Source: a bacterium (lineage in GTDB: Bacteria; Bacteroidota; Ignavibacteria; Kapaibacteriales; UBA961). From it: a stretch of 8,994 nucleotides of DNA. Below the pieces are notes generated by a model. The model was not told the DNA's origin. It did no database searches and was given only the letters and a program-made list of their open reading frames with translations. Below, piece by piece: positions 1 through 7,623 of this stretch (positions within the stretch are counted from its first letter, which is position 1; every line of letters starts with the position of its first letter). The stretch covers positions 1-8,994 of the forward strand of contig JALHLL010000146.1 of the NCBI GenBank assembly GCA_022844575.1, given 5' to 3'. The position numbers and the translations under genes were made by a program.

Positions 1-28
1 AGCTGTCAAACAACCATGTATGACAGCT
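1..28 (-). terminator. Inverted repeat at the window edge, probable terminator of the DUF6580 gene
   Basis: AGCTGTCA at 1-8 is the exact reverse complement of TGACAGCT at 21-28, giving an 8-bp stem with a 12-base loop, 21 bases after the stop of the DUF6580 gene. The position suits an intrinsic terminator, but the T-tract that would confirm it, and any further pairing, would lie beyond the left edge. The stem is symmetric, so it could also end a convergent gene outside the window. Confidence 0.5.
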
Positions 29-49
29 TGAAAATTAACAACTTAGAAG

Positions 50-631
50 CTATTTCGTTGTCGGCTTGAAAGAATACTTTTTTGCCAATTCATATACACC
101 GAAAAGAACGCCCGTAAAAAGCAAATCGCCTACAATAGCATTAGCAAAGAAACTACCGAAAATTAGTTGTGATGAATTCATAAATTGGAATCCGTCCGTA
201 CTAAAAAAAGGTAAAGCGGCTGAATAACAAAGGAAAAGTCCCTCTAAAGTAAGCGGATACATAGTACCCATAGCCCAGACAGCAAAATTTGTCGCTACAA
301 AGAATATTGTCGAACCAACAAGACTCATGCCCAAAGCTTTTCCGAACGACGAACTGTTTCTTAAACTCATACCTAAAAATGTAACCAATGCAATGCAGCC
401 ATAAACAACCAACTGCGAAGAGTGAAAGCCAATAAACAAATCGCTGATAAGCATAATCAGTATAGGAAAACAAAAAGCGAGTAATTTATTGTTGTAACGA
501 GCACCGGCAAATAAAGCAATTGCCATAATTGCTGTCATGTTGGGTGGGTGTGGTAACACACGGCTTGCGGCAGCTACAATACACATTGCAACAAGAGCCA
601 ACAGATTCATATAATTGTTTGCGTGTATCAT
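50..631 (-). CDS. DUF6580-family integral membrane protein
   Basis: Predicted membrane protein of about 193 residues with five or six hydrophobic segments. It resembles DUF6580, a family I relate loosely to ECF-transporter S components; the substrate is unknown. Recognisable stretches are SRVLPHPPNMTAIMAIALFAG near the N-terminus, LISDLFIGFHSS, FFVATNFAVWAMGTMYP and GDLLFTGVLFG. The ATG at 631 is preferred because AAAGGA lies nine bases upstream. The longer frame from 670 would start inside the terminator loop and add 13 poorly hydrophobic residues. Compared with what I remember of the family, where PFF is followed almost directly by N-x-x-x-GD, this copy has about 20 extra residues (approximately 144-163). 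It lies 90 bases after actF, separated by a terminator, so a role in respiration is not implied. A vitamin or metal importer part is one possibility, unproven. Confidence 0.8.
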   Translation of the reverse strand: MIHANNYMNLLALVAMCIVAAASRVLPHPPNMTAIMAIALFAGARYNNKLLAFCFPILIMLISDLFIGFHSSQLVVYGCIALVTFLGMSLRNSSSFGKALGMSLVGSTIFFVATNFAVWAMGTMYPLTLEGLFLCYSAALPFFSTDGFQFMNSSQLIFGSFFANAIVGDLLFTGVLFGVYELAKKYSFKPTTK

Positions 632-640
632 GTTTTTATA

Positions 641-646
641 TCCTTT
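641..646 (-). promoter_or_regulatory. Ribosome binding site deciding the start of the DUF6580 gene
   Basis: AAAGGA on the minus strand lies nine bases upstream of the ATG at 631. It supports that start over the in-frame ATG at 670, which falls in the loop of the terminator hairpin. Confidence 0.7.
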
Positions 647-650
647 GTTA

Positions 651-678
651 AAAAAAGAGAGGAGACCCATATCTCCTC
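651..678 (-). terminator. Rho-independent terminator after actF, possible attenuator for the next gene
   Basis: On the minus strand a perfect 7-bp stem, GAGGAGA pairing with TCTCCTC (672-678 with 659-665), encloses a 6-base loop (TATGGG). It is followed at once by TCTTTTTTT. This is a classic intrinsic terminator lying 44 bases after the actF stop. The T-tract ends about ten bases before the Shine-Dalgarno of the DUF6580 gene, so that gene is expressed either by read-through or from a promoter inside or just after actF. Confidence 0.85.
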
Positions 679-721
679 AACTTTACATAATGCAAATTAT
701 CTTACCTTCAGACATATCTCT

Positions 722-1936
722 TTATGAGATAAGTTCAATCGATTCATGTAGATATGGATCATTCACAGCAACGATGTTATTCTTTTGTGCACTGCGTACA
801 AACGTAAATAGTAAACCACCAAAGAGTAATAAAGCCGGACCAAACTCTGAACCGTTCATAGAAAATTTACTACTGAATACAGGTAAAACCACCCAGCATA
901 AATCAAGGAAATTTGCTATGAGCATTATTATGCCGCCTATTATCAACACATTGCCTTTTCTCTTAAAGTCCTGACGTATGAGTAATAAAAACGGAACAAC
1001 AAAATGTATAATCAACGATGTCCAACCGAGAATCTCCCAACCGCCATGTACTCTATGTATGAAAAACTCTGTTTCTTCCGGTATGTTGCTATACCAAATT
1101 AACATATATTGGCAAAACGCGATATATGCCCAGAAAACAGTAAATGCAAACATTAGTTTACCAATATCGTGATAGTGCTCATGCGTGACAAATCCTTTCA
1201 AATGTCCTGCTCTATGTAGCATCACCATTACAATCGCAATCAACGAAAGTGCTGAAACCCAATTTCCAGCAAAGTAATAGACACCGAACATTGTACTGAA
1301 CCATGTGGGCGAAAGTGACATTAAAATGTCAACACCCGCAAATGTGATGGTTAAGGCGTACATGATAAGAAATGGTGCCGCTATCTTGAAATTTCTTTTT
1401 GTCGGAGAATAATCCGTATTCGAACTATCTTGTTTCAAAGATCCTTTGATAATAAACAGATACATCAACATCCAAACGGCTACATACAAAACTATACGTG
1501 CAATAAAGAAATTTTGATTCAAATAAGCATCTTTTGTATGCACAACATGAATTTGATGTTCAGCTAAAGTCAATTCTCCGGCTTTCCAATGTGCCGGATC
1601 AAACCACGGGAATAACTCTCCTGAAAATAATCCTATAATTACCGGAATAAACCCGAAAATTATAATAGGTACATACGATGCAAATAATTCCGGTAAACGG
1701 CGAACGGATGCACTCCACCCTGCCCTAATAAGAAACTGTAAACCGGAAAAGAACATCATAGTAATTGTTATACCGAGCACATAACCGAATCCCAATGTCC
1801 ACACAGCAAAGAAATGTTGCATGCCGCCCATTGTTACGGCAAGCGAGGTAAGCGCTATACCTAATGCCATCATACCAAATGATACGGTTTGCAATTTACC
1901 TGCAATAGGAGAACCTGATAAATTTAACGATTGCAT
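722..1936 (-). CDS. actF: ACIII subunit ActF, second NrfD-like polytopic membrane subunit
   Basis: Integral membrane subunit structurally related to ActC (NrfD-like fold, about ten helices) that pairs with it and has been proposed to take part in proton translocation. I choose ATG 1936, giving 404 residues, because the run GGAAGGGAAGGAA directly precedes it and fills the 13-base gap after the actE stop. The open frame reaches 2002, but that start would overlap actE by about 50 bases. Recognisable segments are YYFAGNWVSALSLIAIV, HYHDIGKLMFAFTVFWAYIA and QYMLIWYSNIPEETEFF. The protein ends with a soluble tail of the NDPYLHESIE type that is common to ActF. It is the last act gene: a stem-loop and T-tract follow 44 bases after the stop, and no cytochrome oxidase gene follows in this window. 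Confidence 0.93.
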   Translation of the reverse strand: MQSLNLSGSPIAGKLQTVSFGMMALGIALTSLAVTMGGMQHFFAVWTLGFGYVLGITITMMFFSGLQFLIRAGWSASVRRLPELFASYVPIIIFGFIPVIIGLFSGELFPWFDPAHWKAGELTLAEHQIHVVHTKDAYLNQNFFIARIVLYVAVWMLMYLFIIKGSLKQDSSNTDYSPTKRNFKIAAPFLIMYALTITFAGVDILMSLSPTWFSTMFGVYYFAGNWVSALSLIAIVMVMLHRAGHLKGFVTHEHYHDIGKLMFAFTVFWAYIAFCQYMLIWYSNIPEETEFFIHRVHGGWEILGWTSLIIHFVVPFLLLIRQDFKRKGNVLIIGGIIMLIANFLDLCWVVLPVFSSKFSMNGSEFGPALLLFGGLLFTFVRSAQKNNIVAVNDPYLHESIELIS

Positions 1937-1949
1937 TTCCTTCCCTTCC
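1937..1949 (-). promoter_or_regulatory. Ribosome binding site deciding the actF start
   Basis: The entire actE-actF gap reads GGAAGGGAAGGAA on the minus strand. It is purine-only, with Shine-Dalgarno-like cores at suitable distance from the ATG at 1936. It supports that ATG over the in-frame upstream start at 2002, whose use would overlap actE. Confidence 0.8.
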
Positions 1950-2540
1950 TTATCGTTTAGCTTGCATTGAACGTATATAATGCACAACAGTCCATCTGTC
2001 ATTCATATTCAATTTATCGGCATAGCCGGGCATAATGTTTTGTCCGGCACTAATAATATGGAATATATGTGCATCACTTAAACCTACAGCATGTTCATCC
2101 AATAAACTCGGCGGGTTTTGGAATCCTTTTTCAACGACTTTACCATTACCTTTGCCGTCAGCATTATGACAAGGTGCACATAAAGCTTCAAAACGATTCT
2201 GACCGCGAGCCAAAACGAAATCCGATGCTTGCAAAGGATTTTGTCCTATTACGGAATCGGCGCGTTCAAAATCAGGTTTTTCGAGCGGATAACTGATACC
2301 ATCTCGCGGAACCGTAATTTCTATTACGGGTCTGCTTGCAGCTCTATCGGCAAAAAATGTTGAACCTACTTGAGGTTTTGCTTTAAACTGATTATCCATA
2401 TCACTCAAAATTTCAATAGGTCGGTCTTCCGAATACCACATTTTGTTGCCGCTAACAACAACAACAGCAAATCCGAGTAGTGCAACGCCTATTATTATTT
2501 TAATGAAAGGAATACTTTTTTTTGATTTTTCCTGTTCCAT
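1950..2540 (-). CDS. actE: ACIII subunit ActE, membrane-anchored monoheme cytochrome c
   Basis: Monoheme cytochrome c subunit of Alternative Complex III on the periplasmic side. 196 residues with one CAPCH motif (Cys121, Cys124, His125) and a likely distal methionine at Met170 in NIMPGYADKL, giving a class I-like His/Met heme. The N-terminus is basic, then hydrophobic at about 12-30 (IIIGVALLGFAVVVVS), with no cysteine at a lipobox position. It therefore looks like an uncleaved transmembrane anchor rather than a lipoprotein. Residues 31-110 form an ActE-typical linker rich in charged residues and prolines. The ATG at 2540 has no obvious Shine-Dalgarno (GGG four bases upstream only), unlike its neighbours. 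The stop is 13 bases before the actF start. Family and position in the cluster are clear. Confidence 0.92.
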   Translation of the reverse strand: MEQEKSKKSIPFIKIIIGVALLGFAVVVVSGNKMWYSEDRPIEILSDMDNQFKAKPQVGSTFFADRAASRPVIEITVPRDGISYPLEKPDFERADSVIGQNPLQASDFVLARGQNRFEALCAPCHNADGKGNGKVVEKGFQNPPSLLDEHAVGLSDAHIFHIISAGQNIMPGYADKLNMNDRWTVVHYIRSMQAKR

Positions 2541-2571
2541 AAACCCAAAACAAGTTGGTTAACAAAGTTGA

Positions 2572-3108
2572 TTAGCTCTGCGCTTCTACAACACGCACAT
2601 TATCGGCATGAAGCTCAGAAAGAAGATTTTTTGCAGAATCGAGTGAAAATCTTTTATCGTTCGAGAATATACTCACGACAAAAATGTCGTCTTGAGCTCG
2701 CCGAAAACCTTCATCATGCTGAAAATCATGATACCATTTCGGTAATCCGCATAGAAACCATAAACCGCCGAATGTTGCCAGAGCAGTAAACAAAATGGTT
2801 AACTCGAACATAATAGGCAGACCGAAAAATGCAGAGAAAAACGGCTTGCCTCCGATGGAAAGCTTGTAATCAACAGCAGCTGTCCAATACATGAGACCGA
2901 CTGCGCTTACTAAACCTGTAACTCCGGCTCCGAAAGATATATAAGGTAAAATAGTTCTCTGAACACCCATCGCTTTATCCAATCCATGAACAGGATACGG
3001 TGTAAAGATGTCGAATTCTTTATAACCGGCATCTCTTATTTTTTCAGCAGCGTGAATAAGAGCATTCACATCGGTAAAGTTACCCATAACAGCTTGATTA
3101 TTACTCAT
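2572..3108 (-). CDS. actD: ACIII subunit ActD, DUF3341 membrane protein
   Basis: Small membrane subunit of Alternative Complex III (DUF3341) that packs beside ActC; no redox cofactor is known. 178 residues, close to the family's usual length. A soluble N-terminal domain of about 50 residues contains the signature TPYPVHGLDKAMG (36-48). Two hydrophobic helices follow at about 54-76 and 96-121, then GLPKWYHDFQH and a C-terminal soluble segment with alpha/beta character (DDIFVVSIFSND, then a short helix and strand). The ATG at 3108 has an AGGAG seven bases upstream, fixing the start. It sits 26 bases after actC and 31 bases before actE. Confidence 0.93.
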   Translation of the reverse strand: MSNNQAVMGNFTDVNALIHAAEKIRDAGYKEFDIFTPYPVHGLDKAMGVQRTILPYISFGAGVTGLVSAVGLMYWTAAVDYKLSIGGKPFFSAFFGLPIMFELTILFTALATFGGLWFLCGLPKWYHDFQHDEGFRRAQDDIFVVSIFSNDKRFSLDSAKNLLSELHADNVRVVEAQS

Positions 3109-3134
3109 AAGTATTCTCCTCTTTCCTTTTCTGC

Positions 3135-4571
3135 TTAATGTTCTTCATGATGATGGTGCTTCGGTTGAGCACCCGGCAAAACACCCTTGATTTCTGCAAT
3201 TGCCAACATCGGAACAAACTTGGCAAAAAGTAAAAAGAGGGTTAAAAATATACCCATTGAACCTGTAAAGATTGAAATTTCGACCCATGTCGGAGAGTAA
3301 TATCCCCAACTTGAAGGCAAATAATCGTGATGTAATGAGGTTGAAATAATTGTAAACCTCTCAAACCACATACCTATATTAACAAAAATGGAAATAATGA
3401 ACATAAGCGGAACATTTCTACGCAATTTCTTGAACCAATATACTTGCGGTGAAATAACATTACAACTTATCATTATCCAATATGACCAAGCATAATCGCC
3501 TGTAGCACGATTGATAAATACAAATCTTTCATATGTATTACCGCTATACCAAGCAATAAAGAACTCCATTGCATATGCGTAACCAACCATCATACCGGTA
3601 GCAAGGATAATCTTGTTCATATTATCCAAGTGTTTTAAAGTGATATAGTCTTTTAACCCCAACACCTCTCTTGCTATAATAAGAAGTGTCATAACCATCG
3701 CAAAACCGGAGAAAATAGCACCGGCAACAAAGTATGGTGGGAAAATCGTTGTATGCCAACCGGGGATTACTGATGTAGCAAAGTCGAAAGATACGACCGT
3801 GTGTACTGAAAGCACAAGTGGTGTTGATATACCTGCAAAAATCATATATGCAACTTCATAAGTATGCCAATGCCTTGCGGAACCAACCCAACCTAAAGAG
3901 AAAATGGAATATATTCTCGAGGCAATTTTACTCTTAACAAAGTTCCTTGCTGTCGCAAAGTCAGGTACAAGACCTGTAAACCAGAATAAAAGTGATACCG
4001 TACCGTATGTATTAACAGCAAAAACGTCCCACATAAGCGGCGAACGGAAATTCACCCACATATTCATTTGATTAGGATAAGGTAATAACCAATGAAACAA
4101 CCACTGCCGACCGGTATGCATTAACACAAATGTTAAAGCACAGATAACGGCAAAAATGGTCATAGCTTCCGCCGAACGGTTAATTGCCGTCCGCCACTTT
4201 TGCCTAAACAAGAATAGAATCGCGGAAATCAAAGTACCTGCATGACCAATACCAATCCAGAATACGAAGTTCGTAATATCCCAGCCCCAGAAAACAGGAC
4301 TATTTAATCCCCAAACGCCAACGCCTTCATAAATTGTATAGGCAATACAAACACCGCCCCATAAAGCCATCATCAATGTAACCGACAATGCTGCAAGGAA
4401 CTTGATATTCGGCTTGCTCTCAATGATATCAAGAACTTTTCGCGTTACATCATTTAATGTCGGTTTTCCCAACACCAAGGGTTCACGCAACGGCTCATCA
4501 TGGAATGCTTCATTGATCGCTTTCGTCGAAGTCGTCGAAGGTGATAATGTAGCTGATACGGCAGAATTCAT
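3135..4571 (-). CDS. actC: ACIII subunit ActC, NrfD/PsrC-like quinol-oxidising membrane subunit
   Basis: Integral membrane subunit of the NrfD/PsrC family, regarded in ACIII as the main menaquinol-oxidising subunit in contact with ActB. 478 residues, about ten hydrophobic helices beginning near residue 58, after a cytoplasmic N-terminal tail of ~55 residues. Family stretches visible include WIGIGHAGTLISAILFLFRQ (His110 falls at the position implicated in quinol binding in ACIII studies), SPLMWDVFAVNTYG, HWHTYEVAYMIFAGISTPLV and HTVVSFDFATSVIPGWH. The ATG at 4571 is preceded at eight bases by AAGAGG, a good Shine-Dalgarno. The C-terminus ends in a histidine-rich tail (four consecutive His at 472-475, then EEH), which is either a metal-binding extra or neutral drift. 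It lies 41 bases after actB and 26 bases before actD. Confidence 0.95.
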   Translation of the reverse strand: MNSAVSATLSPSTTSTKAINEAFHDEPLREPLVLGKPTLNDVTRKVLDIIESKPNIKFLAALSVTLMMALWGGVCIAYTIYEGVGVWGLNSPVFWGWDITNFVFWIGIGHAGTLISAILFLFRQKWRTAINRSAEAMTIFAVICALTFVLMHTGRQWLFHWLLPYPNQMNMWVNFRSPLMWDVFAVNTYGTVSLLFWFTGLVPDFATARNFVKSKIASRIYSIFSLGWVGSARHWHTYEVAYMIFAGISTPLVLSVHTVVSFDFATSVIPGWHTTIFPPYFVAGAIFSGFAMVMTLLIIAREVLGLKDYITLKHLDNMNKIILATGMMVGYAYAMEFFIAWYSGNTYERFVFINRATGDYAWSYWIMISCNVISPQVYWFKKLRRNVPLMFIISIFVNIGMWFERFTIISTSLHHDYLPSSWGYYSPTWVEISIFTGSMGIFLTLFLLFAKFVPMLAIAEIKGVLPGAQPKHHHHEEH

Positions 4572-4612
4572 GTGTTAAACCTCTTATTTTTCTAATTTTT
4601 CAAAATTGTAAA

Positions 4613-7600
4613 TTAACCGTGATGCGATTCATTTGTCTTTGCAATCGGTTCACGATTACGTACCTTGTACATGTATGAAATCGAAGGTCGAACATTGATT
4701 TCTTCAAGTACTTTATAGCTTTCACGTTTCGAACGCATTTTCATAACCGTACTATTCGGATCATTCATGTCACCGAAATAGATAGCTCCGGCAGGGCATG
4801 CTTGTTGGCAAGCTGTTACCATATCGCCATCCTTAACACGTGTATGACCTTGGTCTTTTGCGTGATATTTCGCATGGTTGATTCTCTGTACACAGAAAGA
4901 GCATTTCTCTATAACTCCCCTACTACGTACCGTAACATCGGGATTATATACCAAATCCATTGGCTGACGCTCATTTTTATGATAATTCAACCAATTGAAA
5001 CGACGCACTTTAAATGGACAGTTATTTGCACAATACTTAGTTCCGACGCAACGATTATAGGTCATTTCATTGAGTCCTTCAGGGCTATGTGTCGTTGCCG
5101 CAACAGGGCAAACGTTTTCGCAAGGTGCATTTTCGCAATGTTGACATAACATCGGCATATAGTTTACTTCTATATCCTCTGAATTTTCATGCGGTTTCGA
5201 GTAATATCTATCAAGACGTATCCATGTCATTATACGACCATTTGCTACTTGCTCTCTGCCGATGACAGGAATATTATTTTCCGACTGGCAAGCTACGGCA
5301 CAAGCATTACAGCCGATACATGCCGAAAGATCAATAGTCATTCCCCAACGGTGACCTTTATAAGTAACATCACTTACAATGGATAATGGCAGAGATACAG
5401 AATGTTCACCATGTCCATTTTTAGAATGATTTTGAGCAAACTCGGCTAAAGTTATCTCATTAATGATTTCACGATCATCATCAATGGTCTGATGAGTCTG
5501 TGTAACGGCTAATTTCTTACTTCCGTTTGCTTTCTCGATTGTTACCGGGATATAGCCAGAACTTTCATTTTTAGCTAATAATCTGAAAGCGTTATCACCA
5601 TTACCTTGAAGAACTTTTCCGCCTGATGTGCGTCCCCAACCAAGTGCAACCGAAACCATACCCTCAGCCATACCCGGCTGAATATAGGCGGCAACAGTAA
5701 TGGAACCTGTACCGGCACGTGATACTTTTACCAGATCACCTTGCTCAACACCAAGTTCTTCGGCTTTCTCTTTACCCATACAAAGCACATTATCCCATGT
5801 TACTTTGGTTATAGGATCTGGCGATTCTACAAGCCAGCCATTATTTGCCGTTTCACCATCACCAACCGTATAAGAAGGTGCAACAAAGCAATTAGCAGAT
5901 GAAAGGTTTATACTATTGGAAGTTATAATACTTGCAAGTGCAGTAGTGTTGAGTGTAACTATAGGCGCATCTAAACGAGACATAGCCGGAATAATACCGT
6001 CACGTAATGCCTTTTCCCAAGTATTTTTATCAGGAACATTTGTTAATGTTCTTCTCAAAAACTCATAATAATCTTTTTCAACTATCGTTCCGTTCTGTAC
6101 ATAGTTTGCAACCTGTATGAGCGAATCCTGTAAAGACATAGAGCCGTCATTAAGCGGAGCGATCATCGGTTGCTGAATCGAATGTGTACCTTCGAAAGAG
6201 AGAGCATCTCCCCAAGACTCAAGAAAATGAGCCGTTGGTACGGAAACGGAACATATATCAGCCGTCTCATTGTGATTCACACCCATGTAAAAGCGATTTT
6301 TTACCTTTACAAGAGCCGATTTTAATGCCGGATTTCCATTGTATTCAGGATTGATATTGCAAAAAACAAGACTTCCAACAGAACCGTTATTGCAATCATT
6401 TATAAATTGTTCAACATTTGTTCTTTTTTCGGAGCTATTAGGAACTATGTCACCCTGATATAATGGTTGACCAAGTCCGATACTTCCCAATGCACTATTA
6501 ATTGCCAAGGCAACAGCATGCGCTGCCGGCGATAAATGTGCTCCTGCTATTATGATACCCTTATCCCCTGCTTTCATCAAAGCTGCTGAGATTGTTGTTA
6601 CAGCCGCAGAGTTTGACGGTTTAAGCGATGTTGCTGCAGATACTAATTCCGGAGAAGAGCCCGAAATTTTCTGATAAATACCTGCTAAAATTGACTCAAA
6701 TTCCGAGGGGCTAACAACAAATCGCTTATCGGCGGCTGCACCTGATACGGTTAAAGTTGATTCTGCAATAATAAGTTGATTCATCTCCGGTTTATCGTGT
6801 GTCGGTTTACGGCCTGTTGTAAACTTCGAAACATGATATAGGGAAAACTTATCATTACCTAAGATATCCGCATCAATGCTTACTATACATTGTGCTTTTG
6901 ATAGATCGGGAACAAGTTCACCGTTAATTCCAATGCCGGCATTATTAGCGATTGCCTGACTGTGAGTAGATACAGCCGGAATTGTCACAAATTTTACATT
7001 CGGTAATTTCGTTTCGATTTCGGTGATAAGTGTGTTAAAAGCCGGAGAGCAATGTTCCTCAATAAGAAAGCGTGTTAGTTTGCCTTCAGTTGATTGTTTT
7101 TGAATGGCTTGTGCGATTGTTAACAAAGCGTTCGGAACCGAAGAATCGCCATTACGTACACTTGCACGCCTAATTCTATCAGGATCGTACAATGATAAAA
7201 GTTCGGATTGAATTAACGCTGTTGATTTTCCTGCAGAAATCGGATGTAAATCATTACCGTCAATCTTTGTCGGTCTTGATTCAGACGTTTTTACAACAAG
7301 TCCGTAGGCAGCATTTTTCTGTTGATAAACAGTTGTATAATGTATCGGATTTCCCGGAGTCAAGTATTCAACAGCTTGAACCGTCGGAACCAATCTATGA
7401 TCAGGACGACGACATGCTACAGCACCTACCGCCATTGAGGCACTTACAAGTGCCATAAAAGTACGACGGCTTACCCCATTTTCAAAGCTCGGTGCAAATT
7501 CCTCATCCGGTCGAAATTCATCTGATGAATGACTCTGCTTTCCATTGATGAAATCTTCGCTGTTTTTCCAATACTTTTTCGTTTTTGTATTCTTCATAGC

Positions 7601-7621
7601 ATTAAGCATAGTTGTTTCCAT
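4613..7621 (-). CDS. actB: ACIII subunit ActB, molybdopterin-oxidoreductase-like / iron-sulfur fusion protein
   Basis: Large periplasmic iron-sulfur subunit that carries electrons from the quinol site to the cytochromes. 1002 residues from ATG 7621. A twin-arginine-type motif SRRTFM lies at 51-56, followed by a hydrophobic stretch ending VGAVAC (Cys70), a possible export/lipidation site usual near the ActB N-terminus. Residues ~90-720 resemble a molybdopterin oxidoreductase, a domain known in ACIII to bind no molybdenum cofactor; a MopB C-terminal-like segment (KAEELGVEQGDLVKV) is near 620. The C-terminal HybA/NrfC-like domain has Cys sets at 768/771/774/778, 826/829/834/838, 858/864/868 and 907/910/938/942. 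These are 15 cysteines, fitting three [4Fe-4S] plus one [3Fe-4S] cluster. Start choice is uncertain: ATG 7609 has a weak upstream GGA, ATG 7597 is also in frame, and a TTG at 7645 would overlap actA. Gap to actC is 41 bases. Confidence 0.95.
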   Translation of the reverse strand: METTMLNAMKNTKTKKYWKNSEDFINGKQSHSSDEFRPDEEFAPSFENGVSRRTFMALVSASMAVGAVACRRPDHRLVPTVQAVEYLTPGNPIHYTTVYQQKNAAYGLVVKTSESRPTKIDGNDLHPISAGKSTALIQSELLSLYDPDRIRRASVRNGDSSVPNALLTIAQAIQKQSTEGKLTRFLIEEHCSPAFNTLITEIETKLPNVKFVTIPAVSTHSQAIANNAGIGINGELVPDLSKAQCIVSIDADILGNDKFSLYHVSKFTTGRKPTHDKPEMNQLIIAESTLTVSGAAADKRFVVSPSEFESILAGIYQKISGSSPELVSAATSLKPSNSAAVTTISAALMKAGDKGIIIAGAHLSPAAHAVALAINSALGSIGLGQPLYQGDIVPNSSEKRTNVEQFINDCNNGSVGSLVFCNINPEYNGNPALKSALVKVKNRFYMGVNHNETADICSVSVPTAHFLESWGDALSFEGTHSIQQPMIAPLNDGSMSLQDSLIQVANYVQNGTIVEKDYYEFLRRTLTNVPDKNTWEKALRDGIIPAMSRLDAPIVTLNTTALASIITSNSINLSSANCFVAPSYTVGDGETANNGWLVESPDPITKVTWDNVLCMGKEKAEELGVEQGDLVKVSRAGTGSITVAAYIQPGMAEGMVSVALGWGRTSGGKVLQGNGDNAFRLLAKNESSGYIPVTIEKANGSKKLAVTQTHQTIDDDREIINEITLAEFAQNHSKNGHGEHSVSLPLSIVSDVTYKGHRWGMTIDLSACIGCNACAVACQSENNIPVIGREQVANGRIMTWIRLDRYYSKPHENSEDIEVNYMPMLCQHCENAPCENVCPVAATTHSPEGLNEMTYNRCVGTKYCANNCPFKVRRFNWLNYHKNERQPMDLVYNPDVTVRSRGVIEKCSFCVQRINHAKYHAKDQGHTRVKDGDMVTACQQACPAGAIYFGDMNDPNSTVMKMRSKRESYKVLEEINVRPSISYMYKVRNREPIAKTNESHHG

Positions 7622-7623
7622 AA

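Noticed and set aside
632..670. In-frame ATG at 670 as the start of the DUF6580 gene
   Set aside because: It falls in the loop of the terminator hairpin. The GAGGAG before it is only two bases away, too close for normal initiation, and is sequestered in the stem. ATG 631 has a better placed AAAGGA.
680..712. Possible promoter for the DUF6580 gene in the actF-terminator gap
   Set aside because: The minus strand holds AT-rich stretches such as TAAGATAATTTG, but no convincing -35/-10 pair or full Bacteroidota TAnnTTTG/TTTG pair at proper spacing, so I did not annotate it.
615..974. Plus-strand open frame opposite the end of actF
   Set aside because: It is antisense to a clear ActF coding region and the terminator, has no recognisable domain, and its composition is that of a shadow frame. 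Other plus-strand frames, such as 2069-2296, 4802-5149 and 7192-7458, were rejected for the same reason.
2516..2523. Run of eight T (A on the coding strand) near the actE start as a programmed frameshift site
   Set aside because: The frame is intact through it and it encodes ordinary lysine-rich residues before the membrane anchor. The similar run at 8966-8973 in the DUF420 gene is likewise in frame.
4613..7621. ActB as an active molybdoenzyme (formate dehydrogenase or polysulfide reductase type)
   Set aside because: The fused N-terminal molybdopterin-like plus C-terminal iron-sulfur layout, together with adjacent actA, actC, actD, actE and actF, identifies ACIII, whose ActB is known to lack the cofactor.
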